A stretch of DNA of 48,331 nt from an uncultured Roseiflexus sp. (GTDB lineage: Bacteria > Chloroflexota > Chloroflexia > Chloroflexales > Roseiflexaceae), in assembly GCA_937935075.1 (NCBI GenBank), contig CALGYB010000146.1, positions 1-48,331 of the forward strand, in the 5' to 3' direction. Positions 8,108 through 17,795 of this stretch are shown in pieces. A program made the position numbers and the translations under genes. Under the pieces are notes generated by a model. That model did no database searches, was not told the DNA's origin, and worked only from the letters and a program-made list of their open reading frames with translations. Numbering within the stretch: position 1 is the stretch's first letter; the number at the start of each line of letters is the position of its first letter.

Positions 8108-8700
8108 AAGAAGGTTGCAGGTGAGGAAGGTTGCAGGTGAGGAAGGTGCGAGGGTTAAGGGTGAGGAGGCAGGAGAGACAGTGCACCGCACCGTCGCCGA
8201 ATCGTTGCATTTGAACATAGGAATGTTGACGCCGTTATAGGACGACGCAGCGGTCGCCGGTACCAGTGGTCGTCCCGCACCCGGAGAACCGCGCCACCGT
8301 CGGGGCGACCCGGCGACACGCAGGATCGCCAACGTAGGGGCAACCACAGGGGGTTGCCCCATCCGTCCCTGCCCGCCGGCGGCGCGTGGCGGGGCAGGCA
8401 CGGGGGACCTGCCTCGACGAATGCGGGTGCGGTGGCGGTAGGGGCGCCCCTTGGGGGCGCCCGTCGTGGGCAGGCACGGGGACCTGCCCCGACGAATGCG
8501 GGTGCGGTGGCGGTAGGGGCGCCCAACTGTGTCCCATCATTGCATCCCGTCGTTGTCCTGCCCGTAGGGGCGACCCGCGCCGTCATCGGGGCGACGCGGC
8601 GGGTCGCCCCTACCTGTGATTACTCCACGATTGCAGGGCATTGCCATCGTCGGCGCGCCCTTCGTGATCGCCCGGCCCTGTCATCGCCCCGCAACCCTCT
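8108..8700. repeat. Gene-free stretch made largely of GC-rich repeats
   Basis: No convincing gene is present. A 16-base unit AAGGTTGCAGGTGAGG is repeated in tandem at 8111-8126 and 8127-8142. A unit of about 56 bases that begins GCAGGCACGGG and runs through GACGAATGCGGGTGCGGTGG occurs at about 8394-8451 and again at 8470-8524. Palindromic GTAGGGGC...GCCCC units occur at 8334-8365, 8443-8471 and 8564-8611. These look like the small dispersed repeats seen elsewhere in the window (17746, 20774). Confidence 0.8.
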
Positions 8701-8730
8701 CACTTCTTGCCTCGCACAAGTGTGCGGATG

Positions 8731-8739
8731 TGGTACAAT
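8731..8739 (+). promoter_or_regulatory. Extended -10 promoter for the Uma2 family gene
   Basis: TGGTACAAT gives an extended -10 (TGn followed by TACAAT at 8734-8739). There is no good -35 at the right distance. The start codon is about 70 bases downstream. Confidence 0.45.
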
Positions 8740-8808
8740 AACGCCAGGCAGAGTCGCACAACCGCCGCGCCCCGCCCGGCAACTGAACGTACCAGGGAGG
8801 ACCTGTAT

Positions 8809-9765
8809 ATGACACAAACGACTATCCCCGCAGCGCCGCCGGACGCTGCGCCAGCCGACGACCCCTTCCGCTACGGCTGGCGCTACGTGCCGCGTCCGAC
8901 CCCCGACGATCCCCATCACTTCGAACAGGTTCCGCTGACGCTGGAGGATGTCCTGCACCCGGAAGTGGGAGATTTCATCGTGCACAGCGACCGCCACGAG
9001 ACCGACCGGATGTACCTCACCGAAGTGCTGCGCGCCCGCCTGGAGCAATCCGGCGCAGCGATTGTGTTGACCGATGTGCGCATTGCGTGGGATATTCCCG
9101 ACCTGCGTCCGCACGGACCGGATGTGACGGTCATTCCCGGAGTAGGGGAACGGCAGAACTGGAGCACGTTCGACGTGTCGGTCGAGGGCGTGCGTCCGGC
9201 GCTGATCATCGAAATTACTTCGCCGGAGACGCGCGTGAATGACCTGGAGCGCAAGGTGGAGCATTACGCGCGCGCGGGGGTGGCGCAGTACGTGATTGTG
9301 GACGATCTGAGTCGCGGTCGTCGGGAGCGACGCTTGCGCCTGCTCGACTACCGGCTGGAGGGAGGGGCATACCGGTTGCATCCGCCAGATGCTGCGGGGC
9401 GGGTGCATCTGGCAATCGCCAACCTGTGGCTGGGCATCGAGCGGGATCACGTTGTCTGCTACGACGAACACGGCGTACCGTTCGGTAACTACGCGACCGT
9501 CGTGTGGCAGGCGGCGCAGGAAGCGGAGCGGGCGCAGCGCGAAGCGGAGCGGGCGCAACGCGAAGCGGAGCGGGCGCAGCGCGAGGCGGAAGCGCGTGAA
9601 GCCGAAGCACGCGCGCGCCTCAAAGCCGAGGAACGGGCGCAGCGCGAGGCGGAACGGGCGCAACGCGAAGCGGAAGCGCGCGAAGCCGAAGCGCGGGCGC
9701 GCGCCGCAGCCGAAGAGCGGCTGCGCGCCCTCGAAGAGGAACTGCGCCGTCTGCGCGGCAGATGA
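8809..9765 (+). CDS. Uma2 family (DUF820) putative endonuclease with coiled-coil tail
   Basis: A 318-residue protein. Residues of about 30-200 match the Uma2/DUF820 PD-(D/E)xK-like fold: PDVTVIPGVG, PALIIEITSPETRVNDLERKVEHYARAGV and QYVIVDDL, containing the Asp, Glu and Lys expected in the nuclease core. From about residue 235 the chain becomes a highly charged Ala/Arg/Glu repeat (AQREAER units, 7 residues) that should form a long coiled coil. AGGGAGG at 8794-8800 sets the start at 8809. Uma2 genes are strongly expanded in cyanobacteria and Chloroflexota; the cellular role is unknown. The tail suggests oligomerisation or a scaffold role, which is inference. Confidence 0.8.
   Translation: MTQTTIPAAPPDAAPADDPFRYGWRYVPRPTPDDPHHFEQVPLTLEDVLHPEVGDFIVHSDRHETDRMYLTEVLRARLEQSGAAIVLTDVRIAWDIPDLRPHGPDVTVIPGVGERQNWSTFDVSVEGVRPALIIEITSPETRVNDLERKVEHYARAGVAQYVIVDDLSRGRRERRLRLLDYRLEGGAYRLHPPDAAGRVHLAIANLWLGIERDHVVCYDEHGVPFGNYATVVWQAAQEAERAQREAERAQREAERAQREAEAREAEARARLKAEERAQREAERAQREAEAREAEARARAAAEERLRALEEELRRLRGR
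9510..9710 (+). repeat. Coding 21-base tandem repeat specifying a heptad coiled coil
   Basis: Near-perfect copies of a 21-base unit that includes GAAGCGGAGCGGGCGCAGCG encode successive AEREAQR-like heptads in the C-terminus of the Uma2 family protein. Copies differ at a few third positions and include GARE/AEARARL variants. Confidence 0.75.
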
Positions 9766-9768
9766 CCG

Positions 9769-11340
9769 TTACCTGCGCTCACGCAGCGCCGCTAGCAGTT
9801 GCTCGACAGGCGCCAGCGCTGCAATTAGGCGGTCGCGCTCGTCGAGCGGAAGAAATGCCACCTGACTGGTTGGAAGCGCTTCGATCAACTGGATCGCGCG
9901 TTCGCGCACAATATCGGCAGAGAGTGGGGTCTGTGGGGATACGGTACGCCGCGCCAGGCGCTGGAGGAACTCCTGTACTGTTGACTGATCTCCTGGCAGC
10001 GGGGGCCAGCGGTCGGCATCCGCCCAGAGTGGCAGGTCGCGCCCGGCGAGCGCCAGGCGAATCTCGCGCTGCTCATATGCCGCCGTCAGCACATCGAGCG
10101 CTTGCGCTGCGTCGCTGTCGGTTAGCCAATGGGTATTTGCCGCCACCACCGCCCAGCGTCTCCCGCCGATCGTGTTCGCCAGCAGGTCGAGGTGCCAGAC
10201 CAGTGGAACGGCATCAGGCGACGCCAGGTGTCGCCACAGTTCATCGTCGCCTTCGGCGGCGAGCGCAGCAGCGAGTGTTTGCAGCAGACGCAGACCTGGT
10301 CGCGGTTCGATGTCGGGCGGTGCGGCGGCATGCCAGATGACCTTCTGTCCGCGGGTGTGGAGGTGCGCGGCAAGCGCGGCGGCCAGCGTGAACGATGCTT
10401 CGGGGTCGCCCCAAATGAGCGCCAGACCATCGCGCCGTAGCGATGACACGTACAGGTCGAGTTCGGCTTCGTAGCCGGTGGTTGATGCAGATGGCGGCGC
10501 ATACAGCTGCGCCGGCGGCGCCGGCGGCGGCAAGGCTTCGATAGCGGCAGGCAACAGAGATGCAAGGCGCTCCAATGCCTCGCGTTTGGCGCGGCTGTAG
10601 GTGCTCGCGCTGAGCGCCAGCGCTTCCTGGAGATCGGTGCGCGCCTCGCCCGCCTCGTATTCGCCCGCGATGATCAGGTAGTGCCGCCAGCGCGGGTCGT
10701 TCAACACCGGACCAGCATCGTCCGACGGACGCAGTTGTTCAATGGCGGTGCGCAGCGCCATTTGCAGGCGACGTCCGCGCTGTTGAACATCAGTTTCATC
10801 GGTCAGGAGCAGTTTTGCCAGATCGCTGCGCCCCAGCGTGAGCGGCGGATCTTCAGGAAGTGCGCCAAGCGCCTCGCGCAACAGACGCACCGTGGCGTTG
10901 TGGGATCCTGCACTGCTCTCCTCGTCGCGCAGTCGTGCGAGCAAGCGGTAGAAGGTGCTGCGCGGCACATCGAGAACCCCTTCGTCCCGCAATCGCGCCT
11001 GCACCCTGCGCCAGAGTACATGTGCGGACAAACCCGGTTCAGCGGCAAGTTCTTGACGAAGAATACGCGCCAGGGGGCTGTTGCGCGCAAAGTGCCCTCC
11101 GCCGCGCTTGCGACTTTTGAGCGCTGCCAGACCGCCGCGCCGAAAGGCTTCGCGCAGCCGCCGGAGACTCTCGCGGCTGACTCCAAATGTGCGCGCCACT
11201 TCCCCCGGCGAGCGCCCTTCGCGCAGCAGGGCAACCAGCATGCGGTATCGCCGTAGCGCCGCTTCGTCGTTGCCAAACCGTTCTGTCAGGTCAGCGCTGG
11301 TGAGGCGCGGGAGTTCGAGTTCGGATGTCGCCCCCTTCAC
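9769..11340 (-). CDS. HTH protein with STAND-like region lacking a P-loop
   Basis: A 523-residue protein not assignable to a named gene. Residues about 25-75 form a helix-turn-helix of the transposase/homeodomain-like type (RSPGEVARTFGVSRESLRRLREAF); a second follows at about 90-140 (STFYRLLARLR). A middle segment with LALSASTYSRAKREALERLA resembles the linker before NTPase domains in Chloroflexota STAND proteins. Residues about 285-480 look like an NTPase core (LALIWGDPEASFTLAAALAAHL, then WAVVAANTHWL), but the Walker A glycine-lysine is absent, so it is probably inactive or only structural. The start is GTG 11340, with AAGGAG seven bases upstream; an ATG at 11403 would run through a repeat element. 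It lies downstream of the CHAT gene on the same strand. Confidence 0.65.
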   Translation of the reverse strand: MKGATSELELPRLTSADLTERFGNDEAALRRYRMLVALLREGRSPGEVARTFGVSRESLRRLREAFRRGGLAALKSRKRGGGHFARNSPLARILRQELAAEPGLSAHVLWRRVQARLRDEGVLDVPRSTFYRLLARLRDEESSAGSHNATVRLLREALGALPEDPPLTLGRSDLAKLLLTDETDVQQRGRRLQMALRTAIEQLRPSDDAGPVLNDPRWRHYLIIAGEYEAGEARTDLQEALALSASTYSRAKREALERLASLLPAAIEALPPPAPPAQLYAPPSASTTGYEAELDLYVSSLRRDGLALIWGDPEASFTLAAALAAHLHTRGQKVIWHAAAPPDIEPRPGLRLLQTLAAALAAEGDDELWRHLASPDAVPLVWHLDLLANTIGGRRWAVVAANTHWLTDSDAAQALDVLTAAYEQREIRLALAGRDLPLWADADRWPPLPGDQSTVQEFLQRLARRTVSPQTPLSADIVRERAIQLIEALPTSQVAFLPLDERDRLIAALAPVEQLLAALRERR

Positions 11341-11354
11341 GTGATAACTCCTTG

Positions 11355-11614
11355 TGCTCACACAAAGGCACAAAGGCTCTGCTTTATTCAACCGTTGATT
11401 CACTACAAAAAGCGGTAACCACGAAGGTCACCAAGGGACACAAAAGAAACGCTCTTCATCTTTTTTATCCACCTTCGTGCGCTTTGTGTCCTTGGTGGTT
11501 ACCTTTGTGCAGTGGACTCACCGTTGCTTATTGCTCGTCCATACCTGAAAGGTTTATCATAACGGTTGCTGCTCCATTTTGCTCACACAAAGGCGCAAAG
11601 GCGCGAAGGCTCTA
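11355..11614. repeat. Direct repeats flanking the first MITE-like element
   Basis: TGCTCACACAAAGGCACAAAGG with a trailing CTCT (11355-11380) recurs as a longer variant with CGCAAAGGCGCGAAGG (11580-11614). The two copies bracket the inverted-repeat element at 11397-11519. Similar AAAGG-rich strings are at 19005-19075 and 14114-14138. The 306-base gap between the CHAT and HTH genes holds only these repeats and the element. Confidence 0.55.
11397..11519. mobile_element. MITE-like inverted-repeat element, copy 1
   Basis: A 123-base element whose ends are imperfect inverted repeats (GATTCACTACAAAAAG at the left, and at the right the reverse complement of GAGTCCACTGCACAAAGG). The interior is also largely palindromic, with GGTAACCAC and CACCAAGGGACAC pairing with GTGTCCTTGGTG and GGTTACC. 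It is flanked by a direct repeat ACCGTT at 11391-11396 and 11520-11525, consistent with target-site duplication. It has no coding capacity. A second copy is at 21179-21313. Confidence 0.8.
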
Positions 11615-11646
11615 CATTGTTATGATTCGCAGACGAGCCAAGGCGT

Positions 11647-14082
<2,436 letters not shown>

Positions 14083-14232
14083 ACGGCGGCAGTCCTTCCG
14101 GTCGGTAAAATCTAACCACAGAGGGCACAGAGGGCAACCTTTGCACCTACAACTCAGCGACGCCCACGCGCTGGTCGCCTGCGGAAATGCTTCAACCGTC
14201 CCATTTCAACCTTCGTACCTGCAACGCTGCTC

Positions 14233-14392
14233 CCCGCCTCTCGCCTCTCCCGCCTCTCGCCTCTCGCCTCTCCCGCCTCTCCCGCCTCTCGCCTCTCGCC
14301 TCTCGCCTCTCCCGCCTCTCGCCTCTCGCCTCTCGCCTCTCGCCTCTCCCGCCTCTCGCCTCTCCCGCCTCTCCCGCCTCTCGCCTCACCCC
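14233..14392. repeat. Purine/pyrimidine-asymmetric minisatellite
   Basis: About 160 bases of interrupted tandem CGCCTCTC and CGCCTCTCCC units with almost complete strand asymmetry. On the minus strand, which is the transcribed sense of the flanking genes, it reads GAGAGGCG-type polypurine with many GGAGAGG strings. It abuts the stop codon of the amidase gene (14386-14388) and lies upstream of the CHAT gene start (14082). Confidence 0.9.
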
Positions 14393-16287
14393 TCCCGATA
14401 CCAATTCCCCGGCAGATCGGCGAGATCGCCGGCGGCGTCGGGTGAGAGGTCGCCCCAGCGCACGACGGCAGACGCCGGGATGCCGTAGCGAGTGCGCAGG
14501 CGAGCCAGCAGCCAGGACAGAGCGCGGCGTGATGCTTCGGTGTAGCCGGTCTGAGGACGTTCCAGCATGATGCCGATGCTGCTGCGGTTGATATTGCGCT
14601 GTGCGCCGTTCCAATGCGCCATACCGCTATGGAAAGCGGCGAATTCATCGTCGATCAACTGGTAGATCGCGCCATCGGCGGCGACGTAGTAGTGTGGCAT
14701 GCGGAGCGCACCGGGCATGGCCATGCGTTCGAGCGACTGGAGCGCGGGTCCCTCGTCACCGTGCAGGACGATCATGCGGATTTTCGAGCCGCTGCGACTG
14801 CCATACGCACTCGGCGCACGCCCGGCGATGGCAAAGCGCTGAATATGGAAGGCGTCCCACTCCGGCGCCAGCACGGCGCCTGGCGACAGGAGCCTGGCGA
14901 CCGGCGCAGGAGCGGCAAGCAGCGCCTGTTGTGGTCCAAAAAGTGCGCTGAGGCGTTTCACGTCGCTCCAGTTCGGCACAATGTTGTAGATTGTGTCGGT
15001 TGCATAGACCTGGAAGTTGTATTGTTTACCGCCGACGGTGATCGGGTCGGTTTTTCCCAGCGGCGCGCCGAGATTCCATTGTCGGGCAAGCTGATGGAAT
15101 GCCCAGTCGGGGCGGTACTGTTGCCCGGCAGCGGCGTAGGTGGCTTTCAACAACTCGTCGCGCACCTTTGCCTGCGCCGGGTTGGTGGTGTTGGCAAGGG
15201 CGCTGAGACGCTGGATGTTCTGCCATTCTGTGCCACGATTGAAAATCGTGTCGGTGGCAAAGACCTGGTAACTGTAGGGAACGCCGTCTACCACCAGTTT
15301 TCTGCTCGGCTCCAGCGGCGGACCGAGGGTCTGACCGGCGACGGCGTACTGGTGGAATGCCCAATCGGGGCGGAACGGCGATCCGCCGGTGGCGTAGGTG
15401 GCGTCGAGCAGGGCGCGCCCAAGCGTCCCCAGCGCCGGAATGGAACCGGCAAGCAATTGCGACAGGCGTTGCACATCGCCCCAGTTCGGCACTTCACAGA
15501 AGAGGGTGTCGCGTGCGAATGGCTGATAGTTGTACGTCTTTCCGCCGTGCTGCAACCGCTGGCTCTTCGCCGTCGGAAAGCCCAGATTGTTCTCGACGGC
15601 GAACTGGTGGAACGCCCAGCTGCTGTTGTACCCCTCGGCGCGCCGGGCGTAACTCTGGTCGAGCAGCGCTTCGGCAAGTTCTTCGATCTCCGGCGGGATG
15701 GCGCCGATGGGACCAGGCGGCGGCGGTGGCGGCGGCGCGACGTTGTTGAGCCAGGCATTGACCTCGCCGAGCACCCATTCTTTGGTGACAGCCCATCCCG
15801 GGCAGCTTTTCTTGCTGTAGTCACGGTGGAAGGCGAGCAGAGTTGCAGGTGGAATGCTTAACCGCCGCGATAAGCCGCCGAGCACCGCTTTCGTCCCCTC
15901 CCACACCGCGCCCGACGGTCGTTCGCGGTCGTAGTCGCCAACCATCTCGACCCCTATCGAGTACCAGCCGGCCTTCAGGCTACCGTTGCCCGGTCCGGCA
16001 TGGATACCGATATCTTTCATTGGCGTAAACAGCCAGATGCCGTCGGGAGCGACATAAATGTGGGGGGCGGACGACCATCCTTTACTGGCGTAGTACCGTT
16101 GCATGCCCTGCATCGAAGCCAGGCCGCGCCATTGCTGCACTGTTGGGCGCCAGGTGTGGTGCAACACCACTCTTGACGGGGTCAGCTGCCCGAACCGGTA
16201 GCGGGCGACATATTCGAGCCATTGTGGAATGGTCAGACAGCGCCCAATCATGGGCGGCACGCCAGTGGTAACGTCTTGTGTGGTCAA
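14386..16287 (-). CDS. Double N-acetylmuramoyl-L-alanine amidase domain protein with three internal repeats
   Basis: About 633 residues. The N-terminal amidase_2/PGRP domain (about 15-180) has VVLHHTW, the GIHAG and SIGVEMVG strands and HRDYSKKSCPG, supplying the histidine and cysteine zinc ligands that cleave the MurNAc-L-Ala bond. After a proline run come three repeats of about 95 residues, each with a (F/Y)xxxWAFHQ motif, a G(K/V)xYxYQxFAxDT(I/L) strand and NW/EWxxxQRLSxL. A second amidase-like domain ends the protein (IRMIVLHGDEG, SIGIMLERPQ), but where the second zinc histidine is expected it has VVRWGDLSP, so it is probably inactive. TTG 16287 is chosen because GGAGAGG precedes it and a promoter at 16340-16369 overlaps the longer frame from ATG 16356. 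No clear signal peptide is visible. Confidence 0.75.
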   Translation of the reverse strand: MTTQDVTTGVPPMIGRCLTIPQWLEYVARYRFGQLTPSRVVLHHTWRPTVQQWRGLASMQGMQRYYASKGWSSAPHIYVAPDGIWLFTPMKDIGIHAGPGNGSLKAGWYSIGVEMVGDYDRERPSGAVWEGTKAVLGGLSRRLSIPPATLLAFHRDYSKKSCPGWAVTKEWVLGEVNAWLNNVAPPPPPPPGPIGAIPPEIEELAEALLDQSYARRAEGYNSSWAFHQFAVENNLGFPTAKSQRLQHGGKTYNYQPFARDTLFCEVPNWGDVQRLSQLLAGSIPALGTLGRALLDATYATGGSPFRPDWAFHQYAVAGQTLGPPLEPSRKLVVDGVPYSYQVFATDTIFNRGTEWQNIQRLSALANTTNPAQAKVRDELLKATYAAAGQQYRPDWAFHQLARQWNLGAPLGKTDPITVGGKQYNFQVYATDTIYNIVPNWSDVKRLSALFGPQQALLAAPAPVARLLSPGAVLAPEWDAFHIQRFAIAGRAPSAYGSRSGSKIRMIVLHGDEGPALQSLERMAMPGALRMPHYYVAADGAIYQLIDDEFAAFHSGMAHWNGAQRNINRSSIGIMLERPQTGYTEASRRALSWLLARLRTRYGIPASAVVRWGDLSPDAAGDLADLPGNWYREG

Positions 16288-16339
16288 CGGACACCTCTCC
16301 GGCGGAGCGAGAACGATAACCGGATTCGGAACAGATTGC

Positions 16340-16369
16340 ATCGTAGCACAGAGCAAACCCGCGAGTCAA
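16340..16369 (-). promoter_or_regulatory. Promoter for the amidase gene
   Basis: On the minus strand TTGACT (16364-16369) and TACGAT (16340-16345) are separated by 18 bases. Transcription from about 16333 leaves a leader of about 46 bases before TTG 16287. The -35 box lies two bases from the -35 box of the divergent tRNA promoter. Confidence 0.6.
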
Positions 16370-16371
16370 GT

Positions 16372-16400
16372 TTGACAGACCGTTTCCGAAAGTGTATAAT
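16372..16400 (+). promoter_or_regulatory. Perfect consensus sigma-70 promoter for tRNA-Asn
   Basis: TTGACA (16372-16377) and TATAAT (16395-16400) with a 17-base spacer: all twelve positions match consensus. The tRNA begins 20 bases after the -10 box. Confidence 0.85.
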
Positions 16401-16419
16401 CCCCTATTGGAAATAGCGA

Positions 16420-16494
16420 TCCCCGATAGCTCAACGGTAGAGCGGCTGACTGTTAATCAGTAGGTTCCAGGTTCGAATCCTGGTCGGGGAGCCA
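16420..16494 (+). tRNA. tRNA-Asn (GTT)
   Basis: A complete cloverleaf: acceptor TCCCCGA pairs with TCGGGGA, the D arm is GCTC-AACGGTA-GAGC, the anticodon stem GCTGA/TCAGT encloses CTGTTAA with anticodon GTT at 16452-16454, and the T arm CCAGG-TTCGAAT-CCTGG follows. The discriminator is G (16491) and CCA is encoded in the genome. It has its own promoter and terminator and is the only plus-strand gene in the CHAT/amidase block. Confidence 0.97.
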
Positions 16495-16496
16495 GT

Positions 16497-16534
16497 ACAC
16501 ACCCGGTAAAAATATCGGGTGTGTTTCTTTTTCT
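16497..16534 (+). terminator. Intrinsic terminator after tRNA-Asn
   Basis: ACACACCCG pairs with CGGGTGTGT around a 9-base loop and is followed by TTTCTTTTTCT. Confidence 0.85.
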
Positions 16535-16559
16535 CACGACACTCGACCCTGGCAGTGAA

Positions 16560-16651
16560 CGTTGGCTGAGCCTGTCGAAGCCAAGCCCGCTGCAAACTGA
16601 TCGCGCCGCCAGCGCAGGCGCTGCGTTGGCTGAGCCTGTCGAAGCCAACGC
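16560..16651. repeat. Two copies of a palindromic GTTGGCTGAGCCTGTCGAAG repeat
   Basis: GTTGGCTGAGCCTGTCGAAG occurs at 16561-16580 and again within the perfect hairpin at 16623-16651 (arms GCGTTGGCT and AGCCAACGC). A third copy is at 30101-30127. The TTCGACAGGCTCAG core is a widely seen dispersed bacterial repeat. Confidence 0.8.
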
Positions 16652-16702
16652 CCACCGCATCTCCGGCAACTCTTCAGGACCAGGCTTTGTGAGAAGCCCG
16701 TA

Positions 16703-17587
16703 TTACTCCAGAAATACCGGCACATTGGCGTCCCTGGCGCCGGTCAGTCGCATCCGGTCGCACCCGGCGCCCCAGGCGGTGCGCGGGTCGCGCCCGGCAG
16801 CGACGGCGTCGTAGAATCCCTGCGCGAATGCGCGCGCTGCCTCACTGCTGATCGCTGCGCGCATGGCGATCAACGGCGGCATGCCGGGTCCCGGCGCGGT
16901 CAGGCCCGCCGCCGACTCACAGGCGCTCAGGATGACGCAGCGTAGCGCCGGAACACTGGCGAAGGTCTGGAGCAGCGCGGCAAGCGGTACCGGATGCGCA
17001 TCGCCGGACGAGTCCTGAAACAAGAGCGTACCATTGTCGCCGTGGCTGAGGATGTGGAGGTAGGATGGCTGGAGGCGCAGCAGCGCCTGGTGGAGGTTAT
17101 CCGGCGTGGCGCGTGGCAGTGGCTCGAAGCGGAAGCGATCCGGGTAGGGCGCCAGGCAGTCGCGCAGCACCCGCTCCTCGACATCCCAGGCGAGCGTAGG
17201 TGCGCCGCGCGGCGCGGCGTATGCCGCCAGCACCACGAGTGGCGCGGCAGGCGCGGCGCGAACGATCGTTTGTCTTGTGGCAATGTTTGCCTCATCCGCC
17301 TCGATCTCCTCCACCTTTGGTCCGGTGATCTTGGACGCAGCGCCTGCGCCGGGGGCGCTGCCCGCTGCTGCGGGAGCGCCAGCAGCCGGCGCGCCGTGGA
17401 GGATCGTCTGCTCCGTGGCAATATGCGCCGCGCGCGCCGTAATCTTCCCGACGGTCGGACCGCTGACCCTGGGCGCGTGGCTGGCGCCTTTGAGCGCCGC
17501 GAGCTGGCGTTGCATCTCTTCAATGTGCGCGCGCAGCGCCGCTTTCGCCGCTGGCGTGCTGGCGCCCTGTTCCAGCGCCTGTCGCAA
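16703..17587 (-). CDS. CHAT domain protease, small, with coiled-coil N-terminus
   Basis: About 294 residues from TTG 17587. The CHAT domain has its histidine in YLHILSHGDNG (about 182) and cysteine in VILSACESAAG (about 223). The N-terminus is a coiled coil (residues about 1-35) followed by two copies of a linker repeat, GKITARAAHIATEQTI and EEIEADEANIATRQTI, joined by Ala/Gly/Pro-rich stretches. The start is uncertain: the frame is open to 17626 and the upstream codons continue the heptad pattern (DDISRLEQEITRLRQALEQ) but contain no ATG, GTG or TTG, and the next in-frame codon is a stop. Either an unusual start codon is used or the first bases carry a frameshift. It lies in the same minus-strand block as the amidase and large CHAT genes. 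Confidence 0.75.
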   Translation of the reverse strand: MRQALEQGASTPAAKAALRAHIEEMQRQLAALKGASHAPRVSGPTVGKITARAAHIATEQTILHGAPAAGAPAAAGSAPGAGAASKITGPKVEEIEADEANIATRQTIVRAAPAAPLVVLAAYAAPRGAPTLAWDVEERVLRDCLAPYPDRFRFEPLPRATPDNLHQALLRLQPSYLHILSHGDNGTLLFQDSSGDAHPVPLAALLQTFASVPALRCVILSACESAAGLTAPGPGMPPLIAMRAAISSEAARAFAQGFYDAVAAGRDPRTAWGAGCDRMRLTGARDANVPVFLE

Positions 17588-17745
17588 CCTGGTGATTTCC
17601 TGTTCGAGGCGGGAGATGTCATCCGGTCATAGGCGGTTCGGTGGTCGATCGTCTTGGGCGCATTATAGGGCGTGGGGCGGGGTGTGGCAAGGAATGATTT
17701 GCAACCCATCGAATCCGTCGCCATATCATCGTCGTCGTTGCCACC

Positions 17746-17775
17746 GTAGGGGCAGGTCTCAGACCTGCCCCCACC
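17746..17775. repeat. Perfect palindromic GTAGGGGC repeat
   Basis: GGGGCAGGTCT (17749-17759) and AGACCTGCCCC (17761-17771) form an 11-base perfect inverted repeat around one base. It belongs to the family seen at 8334-8611 and 20774. It sits between the convergently placed ends of transcripts for the hydrolase and the start of the small CHAT gene. Confidence 0.7.
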
Positions 17776-17795
17776 GTGGCGATACCGCGCAACGT

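Noticed and set aside
8155-8619. Open frames on both strands in the repeat cluster
   Set aside because: They are translations of GC-rich repeats, with no homology, ribosome binding site or codon bias.
14233-14392. Possible CRISPR array
   Set aside because: Units are 8-10 bases with no unique spacers, so it is a minisatellite.
14187-14648. Several long frames rich in Ser/Leu/Pro or Arg/Glu/Gly across the minisatellite
   Set aside because: They arise from the repeat itself and from the antisense of the amidase gene.
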